A stretch of DNA of 64,000 nt from Pseudomonas izuensis (GTDB taxonomy: Bacteria; Pseudomonadota; Gammaproteobacteria; Pseudomonadales; Pseudomonadaceae): positions 142,822-206,821 of the forward strand of contig NZ_WTFT01000004.1 of assembly GCF_009861505.1 (NCBI RefSeq). The letters are read 5' to 3'. Below, in pieces: positions 18,565 to 27,017 of this stretch. The notes under the pieces were generated by a model. The model was not told the DNA's origin and searched no databases. It saw only the letters and a list, made by a program, of their open reading frames with translations. How positions within the stretch are numbered: position 1 is the stretch's first letter; every line of letters starts with the position of its first letter. The position numbers were made by a program, and so were the translations under genes.

Positions 18565-20246
18565 ATTGGATAAAACTTGAGCACCTGTTGCTCAAGGCTC
18601 AGCCGGAGCGTGCCGTAACGGCCGATCCGGCGTTGAATCACGCGCAGTGGTGCGAACAGGCCCTGAGCCTGGCCGCCGGCCTGCAAGCCTTGGGCGTGCG
18701 ACGTATCGCCGTGCACCTGGCAGACGCCGCCGACCTGGCGATTGCCCTGTTCGGCGCCTGGCGCGCCGGGGTCAGCGTCCTGTTGCCGGCCGACTTGCAA
18801 GCCCAGACTCGCCAGCGCTGGTCGGGCGAAGTCGACCTGTGGCTGACCGATCAGCCCGATGACGCCCATCTGAACGATTTCCGCCACCCGCCGCTCAACG
18901 CTGCGGCGCTGGATCTGGATCTGGATCACTGTTCCCTGAGCCTGTGCACGTCCGGCTCCAGTGGCGAGCCCAAGCGCATCGAAAAAAGCCTGCGCCAGCT
19001 GGTCAATGAAGTCGAAGCCCTGGAACGGCTGTGGGGTGCCGACCTGGGCCCCGCCTGCATCATTGGCAGCGTCGCCACCCAACACATTTATGGCCTGCTG
19101 TTTCGGGTGCTGTGGCCGCTGTGCGCCGGGCGCCCATTCGTACGCCTGCAACTGGCCTTTCCGGAAGACCTGCAACGTACCAGTCGCGAACACCCGGCCT
19201 TCGCCTGGGTCACCAGCCCGGCGCTGCTCAAACGGATGGGTGACAATCTCGACTGGCCGGCCTTGAGCGCAGTGCGTCGGGTATTTTCTTCGGGTGGTGC
19301 ATTACCGGCCGAGGCGGCGCAGAGCCTGAACGAACGCCTGCATCAATGGCCGACCGAAATTTTCGGGAGCTCGGAAACCGGGGGCATCGCCTGGCGCCAG
19401 GGGCACGATCTGTGGCAGCCCTTCGCTGATGTTGCACTGAGCCAGGACAATGACGGCGCATTGCTCATCACCTCGCCCTACTTGCCCGCCGGCCACGTCG
19501 AACACACCGCCGATGCCGCGCGAATCGCGGCGGATGGCCGTTTCGAACTGCTCGGGCGACTGGACAGGATCGTCAAACTGGAAGAAAAACGTATCTCGCT
19601 GCCAATGCTGGAACAGGCGCTGACGGCCCATGATTGGGTCTCTGAAGCGCGGCTCGGTGTCGTCCAGGAAAACCGGGCCTCACTGGGAGTGCTGTTGGTT
19701 CTCAGCGAAGCCGGGTTGCACGCCTTGCGCAATCAAGGCCGACGCAGCCTCACCGAGGCCTTGCGCCAACACCTGAGCCAGCATTGTGAAGCCCTGGCCC
19801 TGCCACGGCGCTGGCGTTTGCTGCGGCAACTACCGCTGAACGCTCAAGGCAAACTGCCCCAGGCCGACGTCGAGGCCCTGCTGCTGGCACCGCGCCCCAA
19901 GGCGCCGCAGGTGCTGGAACAGGTTGAAACCGAAGGCGAATGGAGCCTGCAACTGGCCGTGCCACCGGACCTTGCCTATTTCAGCGGCCACTTTCCCCGG
20001 GCGCCTGTGCTGCCGGGAGTGGTACAAGTGGAGTGGGCGCTGAATCTGGGCCAGCACTTGATGAACCTGCCGGCAAAGTTCGCCGGCATGGAAGTGCTGA
20101 AGTTCCAGCAACTGGTGCGTCCGGGGGATGAAGTCCAGTTGCACCTGCGCTTCGACCCGACCCGCAGCAAACTGTATTTCGCCTATCGCAATGAAACCGC
20201 CACCTGCTCCAGCGGGCGGATTTTGCTGGAGGCCGAGCATGCATAA
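18561..20246 (+). CDS. Acyl/aryl-ACP ligase fused to a FabZ/FabA-like dehydratase domain
   Basis: A 561-residue two-domain enzyme. Residues 1 to about 440 form an adenylating (AMP-binding) ligase with the P-loop [10 protein letters not shown] at about 129-138, GSSETGGI, and the C-terminal lid. The last 110 residues form a hotdog dehydratase with [11 protein letters not shown] (His477). It should activate the aryl acid starter and load it onto a carrier protein, and may also dehydrate chain intermediates. In enterobacterial APE clusters, as I recall, the two activities are separate adjacent genes, so this is a fusion. The start at ATG 18561 overlaps the previous stop (ATGA). Its stop codon lies in the 8-bp sequence repeated after the REP doublet. 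Confidence 0.88.
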   Translation: MNWIKLEHLLLKAQPERAVTADPALNHAQWCEQALSLAAGLQALGVRRIAVHLADAADLAIALFGAWRAGVSVLLPADLQAQTRQRWSGEVDLWLTDQPDDAHLNDFRHPPLNAAALDLDLDHCSLSLCTSGSSGEPKRIEKSLRQLVNEVEALERLWGADLGPACIIGSVATQHIYGLLFRVLWPLCAGRPFVRLQLAFPEDLQRTSREHPAFAWVTSPALLKRMGDNLDWPALSAVRRVFSSGGALPAEAAQSLNERLHQWPTEIFGSSETGGIAWRQGHDLWQPFADVALSQDNDGALLITSPYLPAGHVEHTADAARIAADGRFELLGRLDRIVKLEEKRISLPMLEQALTAHDWVSEARLGVVQENRASLGVLLVLSEAGLHALRNQGRRSLTEALRQHLSQHCEALALPRRWRLLRQLPLNAQGKLPQADVEALLLAPRPKAPQVLEQVETEGEWSLQLAVPPDLAYFSGHFPRAPVLPGVVQVEWALNLGQHLMNLPAKFAGMEVLKFQQLVRPGDEVQLHLRFDPTRSKLYFAYRNETATCSSGRILLEAEHA

Positions 20247-20377
20247 GATTGGTGAGTGCTGCGCACTCATTCGCGAGCAGGCTCGCTCCTACACTGAGCG
20301 GGTGAACACCACAGCCCCCCTGTGGGAGCGAGCCTGCTCGCGATGCAGACACCTCGATCCCTCAGGTGTACCCAAAG
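20247..20377. mobile_element. REP doublet insertion flanked by an 8-bp duplication
   Basis: This 131-bp segment contains inverted REP units at 20271-20294 and 20321-20345. The octamer ATGCATAA precedes it (20239-20246, the ligase stop region) and ends it (20378-20385, the glycosyltransferase start). Removing the segment and one copy gives an 8-bp overlap of the two genes, the arrangement seen at most other junctions here. It therefore looks like an insertion that duplicated its target. Confidence 0.7.
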
Positions 20378-21112
20378 ATGCATAACCCCTGCGCTGTCAT
20401 CCCGGTCTACAACCACGAAACCGCGATCACCACCGTGGTCGATGCAGTGCTCGCCAGCAATCTGCCCTGCATCCTGGTGGACGATGCCAGCGATAAACCC
20501 TGCGCCGTAGTCCTCGATCAACTGGCCCGACGAGACAACATCCACCTGATCCGCCTCGCCGCCAATCAGGGCAAGGGCGGTGCGGTGATGACCGGCCTGC
20601 GTGAAGCGGCGCGCCTGGGCTTCAGCCACGCCTTGCAGGTGGATGCCGACGGCCAGCACGACCTGCAAGACGTCCAACGTTTCATCGAACACTCGCGCAG
20701 CTATCCCGAGGCCGTGATTTGCGGCTATCCGCAGTACGACGCCAGTGTGCCGAAAGGTCGCTTGTATGCCCGTTACCTGACTCACGTCATGGTCTGGATC
20801 AACACCCTGTCATTGCAGATCCGCGATTCCATGTGCGGTTTCCGCGTCTATCCGTTGCCACCGGTCCTGGCCCTGATCGACACCGCGAAGATCGGCAAGC
20901 GCATGGATTTCGACTCGGACATTCTGGTGCGCCTGGCGTGGCGCAATCAGCCGATGCAATGGCTGAAAACCAAAGTCCATTACCCCTTGGACGGTGTTTC
21001 GCATTTCCGGATGTTCCACGACAACGTGTTGATTTCAAGCATGCACACCCGGTTGTTCTTCGGCATGTTGCTGCGCTCGCCCCTGATTCTCTGGCGACGG
21101 TGGCGAGCATGA
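20378..21112 (+). CDS. Family 2 glycosyltransferase of the aryl polyene cluster
   Basis: A 244-residue GT-A fold enzyme. The nucleotide-sugar segment is VIPVYNHETAI at residues 8-18, the metal-binding motif is VDADGQHD (88-95), and a conserved RMDFDSDILVRLAW block precedes the C-terminal amphipathic end. Genes of this kind are standard in APE operons and are proposed to help build the glycan or lipid anchor of the pigment. I chose the ATG at 20378 with AGGTG nine bases upstream; a GTG at 20366 is possible. It overlaps the next gene by ATGA. The donor sugar is unknown. Confidence 0.88.
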   Translation: MHNPCAVIPVYNHETAITTVVDAVLASNLPCILVDDASDKPCAVVLDQLARRDNIHLIRLAANQGKGGAVMTGLREAARLGFSHALQVDADGQHDLQDVQRFIEHSRSYPEAVICGYPQYDASVPKGRLYARYLTHVMVWINTLSLQIRDSMCGFRVYPLPPVLALIDTAKIGKRMDFDSDILVRLAWRNQPMQWLKTKVHYPLDGVSHFRMFHDNVLISSMHTRLFFGMLLRSPLILWRRWRA

Positions 21113-22050
21113 ACGCCGACAAGCAACACTGGGCCGATCGCGAGGAGCGCGGCAGCTTCTGGCTGATGAAATTCACCGCGTGCGCCGCCAAACTGCTCGG
21201 TCGCCGGCTGTTGAGCCCGCTGCTGTACGGCATCGTGTTGTACTTTTTCCTGTTCGGTCGCAGCGCCCGCCACAGCGCCTGGCAATACCAGCGTCGGCTC
21301 GCCGATTGGAGCGGTCGCAGCGAACTGCGCCCGACCCAGTGGCGAGTGTTCGGCCAGTTCATGGCCTTCGCCGATTCCATGCTCGACAAGCTCGACGTAT
21401 GGAACGGCAAGCTGAGCATCGAGCAGATCGAAATCATCGACCCGGCGCTACTGCGCAACAAACTGCGCGGCAGGCGCGGACAGATGCTGGTGGGTGCGCA
21501 TTTGGGCAATCTCGAAGTCTGCCGCGCGCTGGCGGAGATGGGTGAGAAGGTCACGATGAACGTGCTGGTGCACACCAAGCACGCCGCGCAGTTCAACCGG
21601 TTGTTGGGCGAAGCCGGCGCGACCAATCTGCGTCTGATTCAGGTCAGCGAACTGGACCCGGTGATTATGCTGCAACTGCACGAACGCCTGGAGCGCGGCG
21701 AATGGCTGGCGATTGCCGGCGACCGTGTACCGTTGCATGGCGGGCGCAGCGTGACCGTGGATTTCCTCGGCCACCTGGCAAAATTCCCGCAAGGCCCCTG
21801 GCTGCTGGCGGGCCTTTTGAAATGCCCGATCAACCTGCTGCTGTGCCTGAAGAAACCCGACGGTGATTATCGACTGACCATTGAACCCTTCGCTGACGCA
21901 ATCACCTGGAACCGCAGCGACCGCGAGCAGGTCATTCATCAGTGGGCTTCCCGCTATGCCGAGCGCCTGGGTCACTATTGCCTCGAAGCACCTCAACAAT
22001 GGTTCAACTTTTACCCTTTCTGGAAAACCGATGACGACGCCAACGCTTGA
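21109..22050 (+). CDS. LpxL/HtrB-family acyltransferase
   Basis: A 313-residue inner-membrane acyltransferase of the lipid A late-acyltransferase family. It has a TM segment at about 35-50 (LLYGIVLYFFLFGRS), the catalytic box GAHLGNLEVCRA (His with a downstream acidic residue), and a GDRVPLHGG block. In APE clusters this homologue probably transfers an acyl or polyenoyl chain onto the anchor rather than acting on lipid A. The start at 21109 overlaps the glycosyltransferase stop, and it overlaps the ammonia-lyase gene by 20 bp. The acyl donor is not predictable from sequence. Confidence 0.86.
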   Translation: MNADKQHWADREERGSFWLMKFTACAAKLLGRRLLSPLLYGIVLYFFLFGRSARHSAWQYQRRLADWSGRSELRPTQWRVFGQFMAFADSMLDKLDVWNGKLSIEQIEIIDPALLRNKLRGRRGQMLVGAHLGNLEVCRALAEMGEKVTMNVLVHTKHAAQFNRLLGEAGATNLRLIQVSELDPVIMLQLHERLERGEWLAIAGDRVPLHGGRSVTVDFLGHLAKFPQGPWLLAGLLKCPINLLLCLKKPDGDYRLTIEPFADAITWNRSDREQVIHQWASRYAERLGHYCLEAPQQWFNFYPFWKTDDDANA

Positions 22051-23575
22051 GCCGGTAACCTTCGGCGAACTCCCTTTGCGCATCGAAGACGTGCTGGCCC
22101 TGGCCAACCGCCAGGCGCCGACGCAGTTGCAGGGCGACCCCGCGTACCGCGAGCGTATCGCCAAGGGCGCGCGCTTTCTCGATTCCCTGCTGGACAAGGA
22201 AGGCGTGATCTATGGCGTGACCACCGGTTACGGCGATTCCTGCGTGGTGGCGGTTCCGTTGCATCACGTCGAGGCGTTGCCCCGTCATTTGTACACGTTC
22301 CACGGCTGCGGGCTGGGCAAGCTGCTCGACGCCCAAGCCACCCGGGCGGTGCTGGCGGCGCGGTTACAGTCGCTGTGCCACGGCGTGTCCGGGGTGCGCG
22401 TGGAACTGCTGGAGCGCCTGCAAGCCTTCCTCGAACACGACATCCTGCCGCTGATCCCGGAAGAAGGCTCGGTAGGCGCCAGCGGCGATCTGACGCCACT
22501 GTCCTATGTCGCTGCCACCCTGTCCGGCGAGCGTGAAGTGATGTTCCGTGGCGAACGCCGTCAGGCGGCCGATGTGCACCGTGAACTCGGCTGGCAGCCG
22601 CTGGTGCTGCGTCCCAAGGAAGCCCTGGCCCTGATGAACGGCACAGCGGTGATGACGGGGCTCGCTTGCCTGGCCTACGCCCGCGCCGATTACCTGCTGC
22701 AACTGGCGACCCGTATCACCGCGTTGAACGTGGTCGCCCTGCAAGGCAACCCGGAGCACTTCGACGAACGTCTGTTCGCCGCCAAACCGCACCCGGGGCA
22801 GATGCAAGTCGCCGCGTGGTTGCGCAAGGATCTGGCGATCGACGCACCGACCGCGCCGCTGCATCGCCTGCAGGACCGCTATTCCCTGCGTTGTGCGCCT
22901 CACGTGCTCGGCGTGCTGGCCGACAGCCTGAACTGGTTGCGTTCGTTCATCGAGATCGAACTCAACAGCGCCAACGACAACCCGATCATCGACGCCGAGG
23001 CCGAACGCGTGCTGCACGGTGGGCACTTCTATGGCGGCCATATCGCCTTTGCCATGGACAGCCTGAAAAACCTGGTGGCCAACGTCGCCGATCTGCTGGA
23101 TCGCCAGCTCGCGCTGCTGGTGGATGAACGCTATAACCATGGACTGCCGAGCAATTTGTCCGGTGCCAGCGCCGAGCGCGCGATGCTCAATCATGGCTTC
23201 AAGGCCGTGCAGATCGGCGCCAGTGCCTGGACCGCCGAAGCGCTGAAAAATACGATGCCGGCCAGCGTGTTTTCACGCTCCACCGAATGCCACAATCAGG
23301 ACAAGGTGAGCATGGGCACCATCGCCGCCCGTGATGCGATTCGCGTGCTGGAACTGACCGAACAGGTCGCCGCCGCCACGCTGTTGGCTGCCAATCAGGG
23401 CGTGTGGCTGCGCGAACAGGCGGACGATGCACGACCACTGCCACCCGCTCTGGCCGCCATGCACGAGGAATTGTCCAGGGACTTCCCGCCGGTCATCGAA
23501 GACCGCGCGCTGGAAAGCGAGTTGCGCCTGTGCCTGCAACGAATCGCCGAACAACACTGGAGGCTGCATGCGTAG
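22031..23575 (+). CDS. MIO-dependent aromatic amino acid ammonia-lyase (HAL/TAL family)
   Basis: A 514-residue enzyme that removes ammonia from an aromatic amino acid. The autocatalytic MIO cofactor tripeptide is Ala150-Ser151-Gly152 in GSVGASGDLTPLSY; the active-site loop VIYGVTTGYG and NDNP motif are also present. Typical histidine lyases have Ser-His, and bacterial tyrosine lyases often His-Leu, at the substrate-selectivity pair; here it aligns as Phe90-His91. Placed in a polyene operon, it probably makes a cinnamate- or coumarate-type starter from Phe or Tyr rather than urocanate. It overlaps neighbours by 20 and 8 bp. Family certain, substrate inferred. Confidence 0.9.
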   Translation: MTTPTLEPVTFGELPLRIEDVLALANRQAPTQLQGDPAYRERIAKGARFLDSLLDKEGVIYGVTTGYGDSCVVAVPLHHVEALPRHLYTFHGCGLGKLLDAQATRAVLAARLQSLCHGVSGVRVELLERLQAFLEHDILPLIPEEGSVGASGDLTPLSYVAATLSGEREVMFRGERRQAADVHRELGWQPLVLRPKEALALMNGTAVMTGLACLAYARADYLLQLATRITALNVVALQGNPEHFDERLFAAKPHPGQMQVAAWLRKDLAIDAPTAPLHRLQDRYSLRCAPHVLGVLADSLNWLRSFIEIELNSANDNPIIDAEAERVLHGGHFYGGHIAFAMDSLKNLVANVADLLDRQLALLVDERYNHGLPSNLSGASAERAMLNHGFKAVQIGASAWTAEALKNTMPASVFSRSTECHNQDKVSMGTIAARDAIRVLELTEQVAAATLLAANQGVWLREQADDARPLPPALAAMHEELSRDFPPVIEDRALESELRLCLQRIAEQHWRLHA

Positions 23576-23993
23576 CAAGGGAGTGCTCCACACCGATACG
23601 GAAATCCTCGTGCCGTTCTTTGACGTCGACAGCATGAACGTTGTCTGGCACGGCCATTACGTCAAATACCTGGAAATCGCCCGCTGCGCGTTGCTGGACA
23701 AGATCGGCCATAACTATACGGCCATGTCCGAAACGGGCTACGCGTGGCCGGTGATCGACCTGCAACTGCGTTATGTGCGCGGCGCGGTGTTTGGCCAGCG
23801 GCTGAACGTGCGCGCCAATCTGGTGGAGTGGGAGAACCGCTTGAAGATCAACTACCTGATCAGCGATCTGGAAACCGGTGAACGTCTGACCCGTGCCGTT
23901 TCCGTGCAGGTAGCCGTCGATATGAGCAACCGCGAGATGCAACTGGCCTCGCCGAAGGTCTTCACCGACGCTGTGGAGAGGGCCCTGCCATGA
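23568..23993 (+). CDS. 4-hydroxybenzoyl-CoA thioesterase-like hotdog protein
   Basis: A 141-residue single hotdog protein of the YbgC/4HBT type. The catalytic segment is FFDVDSMNVVWHGHYVKYLEIAR, split here as FFDVDSMNVVWHGHY and VKYLEIAR, with Asp and His-Tyr residues at the usual places. It probably releases or edits thioesters on the carrier protein or CoA during polyene synthesis. The start at ATG 23568 lies in the ammonia-lyase stop region (8-bp overlap), and the stop forms ATGA with the next gene. Longer in-frame starts are antisense or shadow sequence of the lyase gene. Confidence 0.88.
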   Translation: MRSKGVLHTDTEILVPFFDVDSMNVVWHGHYVKYLEIARCALLDKIGHNYTAMSETGYAWPVIDLQLRYVRGAVFGQRLNVRANLVEWENRLKINYLISDLETGERLTRAVSVQVAVDMSNREMQLASPKVFTDAVERALP

Positions 23994-24694
23994 TTTTCTG
24001 CCACCCCCGTTCCCCTGTAGGAGCGAGCCTGCTCGCGAAAAACGTCCGGGCAACGCGCTCATTCAGGCAGTACGCGTTATCGTTCCCGTCCATCGCGAGC
24101 AAGCTCGCTCCTACAGTTTTCTGTGTGTTACTGGGCATTCCGGGGCTGGCCCATGCCTTCGATCTGCAACAGCTCAGCGATCAACTGGCCAAACCCGAGG
24201 TGATTCACGGCAATTTCATCCAGGAAAAGCACCTACGCGCCCTGCCTCAGCCGCTGACCAGCAAGGGCACCTTCGTCCTGGCGAAAAACCACGGATTACT
24301 GTGGCTGCTCAAAACCCCGCTGCAACAGGATTACCGCATCACCGCCAAGGGCATTGCCCGACGTGATGCCGGCGGCTGGCAAATGCTGCCGGGCAAGAGC
24401 GCCGGTGCCGAGCAGAACCGCTTGTTCCTCGCCGTGCTGCAAGGCGACAGCAGTGGGCTGCAACGGGATTTCGAGCTGTCACTGAGCGGCGACGCACAGC
24501 ACTGGAAGCTGACGCTGGTGCCACGCTCGATGCTGCTCAAGCAGGTGTTCAATCAGATCAACATCACCGGTGGCGAACTGGTGCACAGCATCGAACTGCT
24601 GGAAACCCAGGGCGACAGCACGCTGTTGCGCATGCAGGACAGCACCAGCACCCAACCGTTGAGCGACGCGGAGCAACATGACTTTGCCGAGTGA
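23990..24694 (+). CDS. LolA-like periplasmic carrier protein with REP-encoded N-terminal extension
   Basis: The mature part (from FDLQQLSDQL) matches LolA-related outer-membrane lipoprotein carrier proteins that accompany MMPL exporters in APE clusters and probably ferry the product across the periplasm. The gene starts at ATG 23990 in an ATGA overlap, but codons 9-42 are a REP doublet (24015-24116). The hydrophobic core VFCVLLGIPGLAHA follows it. TTTTCTG occurs before (23994-24000) and after (24117-24123) the insert; collapsing it gives MIFCVLLGIPGLAHA, a short signal peptide. As written, the extension adds 41 residues including Lys and Arg that could act as an n-region. Reading frame is kept throughout. 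Confidence 0.8.
   Translation: MIFCHPRSPVGASLLAKNVRATRSFRQYALSFPSIASKLAPTVFCVLLGIPGLAHAFDLQQLSDQLAKPEVIHGNFIQEKHLRALPQPLTSKGTFVLAKNHGLLWLLKTPLQQDYRITAKGIARRDAGGWQMLPGKSAGAEQNRLFLAVLQGDSSGLQRDFELSLSGDAQHWKLTLVPRSMLLKQVFNQINITGGELVHSIELLETQGDSTLLRMQDSTSTQPLSDAEQHDFAE
24015..24116. repeat. REP doublet inside the 5' end of the LolA-like gene
   Basis: Inverted units lie at 24015-24038 and 24093-24116 with a spacer nearly identical to the doublets at 30161-30262 and (reversed) 34390-34490. It is flanked by the 7-bp direct repeat TTTTCTG. Its length with the duplication is 123 bp, a multiple of three. Confidence 0.85.
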
Positions 24695-27017
24695 ACGCAG
24701 GCTGCCGCGGCTGTTCCTGATCCTGCTGCTGGCAGTGCTGGCGCTCGCCGGTTGGCAATGGCGCGACGGAGCGCCGTTATCGGCCAACCTGATGGAACTG
24801 GTGCCCGGTACCGCGCCGGACGCCTTGGAACTGCGCGCCGAACAGCGCATGCAAGAACCGCTCAATCGCGAAATGCTGGTGCTGGTTGGCCATGAACATC
24901 GAGAGCAAGCCATCGCCATGGCGCAAAGACTGGGTGATCAATGGCAAGCCAGCGGCCTGTTCGAAAAGGTCCAGTGGAACCTGCAAGCCGACCTGCCGGC
25001 GCTGCGCACGCAACTGCTGCAAGGCCGACTGGCGATGCTCTCGGCCGATGACCGGCAGCAACTGATCGAGCACCCGGACGCGTTTATCCAGCAACGGGTG
25101 CAGGCGCTGTTCGACCCCTTCACCGGTTTCACCCTGGTGCCCAGCCAGGACGACTGGCTGGGCCTGACCGGGCGCATCCAGAACAGCCAGCCACAACACG
25201 GCTCGGTGCAACTGGACATCGGCAGCGGTGCATTGATTGCCGATGCCAATGGCAAAAGCTGGGTGTTGCTGCGCGCGCGGAGCACCGGCAACGCCTTTGA
25301 CATGAACCTGCCGCTGCAAGTGGCCAACCTGCTCCAGCACAGCCGCGAGGAGGCCGCCGAATCCGGTGCGCAACTGCTGGCGGCCAGTGGTCTGCTTTAT
25401 GCCGCCAACGGTCAGAAGCAAGCCAGCCGTGAGATCACCTGGGTCGGCGGCGGTGCCACATTCGGGATCCTGTTGCTGCTGTTGCTGGCATTCCGCAATT
25501 GGCGCGTGTTGCTGGCCTTCGTCCCGGTGCTGGTGGGCATGTTGTTCGGCGCGGTGGCCTGCGTCGCGCTGTTTGGTCACCTGCACGTGATGACCCTGGT
25601 GCTGGGTTCGAGCCTGATCGGCGTCGCGGTCGATTACCCGCTGCATTACCTGTCCAAAGGCTGGAGCCTGAAACCCTGGCACAGCTGGCCGGCCCTGCGC
25701 CTGACCTTGCCGGGCTTGACCCTGAGCCTGATCACCAGCGCCATCGGTTACCTTGCGCTGGCCTGGACCCCGTTCCCGGCACTGACCCAGATCGCGGTGT
25801 TCTCCGCCGCTGGCCTGCTGGGTGCCTATTTGTCCGCCGTGTGCCTGCTCCCGGCACTGCTCAAGGGTGTGGAGCTGCGGCCGGCACAGTGGCCATTGCG
25901 GGTGTCCGAGTTTTTGCTGGGACTGCGTGAAGCATTGCTCAAGCGCTTGCACACGCCGGTGCTGCTGGCGCTGTTGATTGCCTTCTGCGCCGGCGGCCTG
26001 TTGCAGCTCGAAACGAAAAATGACATCCGCCAATGGGTCGGTGCGCCGCAGCAATTGACCGACGAAGCGCAAACCATCGCACGGATCACCGGCTATCAGC
26101 CCACCAGCCAGTTCTTTCTGGTGCAGGCGGCCGATCAACAGCAATTGCTCGAGCGCCAGGCCGCGCTCAGTGAACGTCTGGATCAACTGGTCAACCTGGA
26201 AAAGCTCCAGGGTTACCTGTCGCTCAATAAACTGGTCAACCCGCCGAGCGAACAGCGTCAGGTGCGCGATGCATTGAACAAACTGCCGCAATTCTGGCAG
26301 CCGTTGCTCGATGTCGGCGTGCCGGTGGAGGCGCTGCAAGCGGAGTTGACGAAATTGCAGGCGCTGCCCGTCGAAGACATCGACGCCGCATTGTCCGGCC
26401 CCCTGGCCGAGCCTTATCGCCTGTTGTGGCTCGGGCCGACCGCTGATGGCGTGGCCGCGATGGTCAGCCTGCAAGGCTTGAACAACCCTTCCCTGCTGCG
26501 GGTCCAGGCCAAGGATTTGCCGGGGGTGACGCTGGTGGATCGACTGGGTGAGTTGAACAACGTGTTCGCGGCGACCCAGATCAGTGCCGCGGAGCTGAAA
26601 CTCGCCTCCTGCGTGTTGATCGTGCTGGTGCTGACCCTGCCGTTCGGCTTTGGCGGCGCACTGCGCATCGTCTCCCTGCCGCTGCTGGCCGCGCTGTGCA
26701 GCCTCGCCAGCCTCGGTTGGCTGGGGCAACCGCTCACCTTGTTCAGTCTATTCGGATTGCTGCTGGTGACGGCGATCAGTGTCGACTACGCGATCCTCAT
26801 GCGCGAGCAAGTCGGCGGCGCCGCCGTCAGCCTGCTGGGCACCTTGCTGGCGGCGTTGACCACCTGGCTGTCCTTCGGCCTGCTGGCGGTGTCGAGCACG
26901 CCGGCAGTGAGTAACTTCGGCCTGTCGGTCAGCCTGGGCCTGATGTTCAGTTTCATGCTCGCCCCCTGGGCCGGTCGCCAGGTGCATGCGGCCACGGTCG
27001 CGGAGCCGACAGCATGA
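24678..27017 (+). CDS. MMPL/RND-family exporter of the aryl polyene cluster
   Basis: A 779-residue inner-membrane transporter. One N-terminal TM helix is followed by a large periplasmic domain, a five-to-six helix bundle (about 250-400), a second periplasmic domain, and a final TM bundle. The family signature GSSLIGVAVDYPLHYLSKG in the first half is mirrored by TAISVDYAILMREQVGG in the second. It should move the pigment or its precursor out of the inner membrane using the proton gradient, working with the preceding LolA-like protein. It overlaps that gene by 17 bp and the next by 4 bp. Substrate is inferred from context. Confidence 0.88.
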   Translation: MTLPSERRLPRLFLILLLAVLALAGWQWRDGAPLSANLMELVPGTAPDALELRAEQRMQEPLNREMLVLVGHEHREQAIAMAQRLGDQWQASGLFEKVQWNLQADLPALRTQLLQGRLAMLSADDRQQLIEHPDAFIQQRVQALFDPFTGFTLVPSQDDWLGLTGRIQNSQPQHGSVQLDIGSGALIADANGKSWVLLRARSTGNAFDMNLPLQVANLLQHSREEAAESGAQLLAASGLLYAANGQKQASREITWVGGGATFGILLLLLLAFRNWRVLLAFVPVLVGMLFGAVACVALFGHLHVMTLVLGSSLIGVAVDYPLHYLSKGWSLKPWHSWPALRLTLPGLTLSLITSAIGYLALAWTPFPALTQIAVFSAAGLLGAYLSAVCLLPALLKGVELRPAQWPLRVSEFLLGLREALLKRLHTPVLLALLIAFCAGGLLQLETKNDIRQWVGAPQQLTDEAQTIARITGYQPTSQFFLVQAADQQQLLERQAALSERLDQLVNLEKLQGYLSLNKLVNPPSEQRQVRDALNKLPQFWQPLLDVGVPVEALQAELTKLQALPVEDIDAALSGPLAEPYRLLWLGPTADGVAAMVSLQGLNNPSLLRVQAKDLPGVTLVDRLGELNNVFAATQISAAELKLASCVLIVLVLTLPFGFGGALRIVSLPLLAALCSLASLGWLGQPLTLFSLFGLLLVTAISVDYAILMREQVGGAAVSLLGTLLAALTTWLSFGLLAVSSTPAVSNFGLSVSLGLMFSFMLAPWAGRQVHAATVAEPTA

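Noticed and set aside
24777..26729. 650-codon open frame on the minus strand
   Set aside because: Antisense to the MMPL exporter gene; composition is that of a shadow frame.
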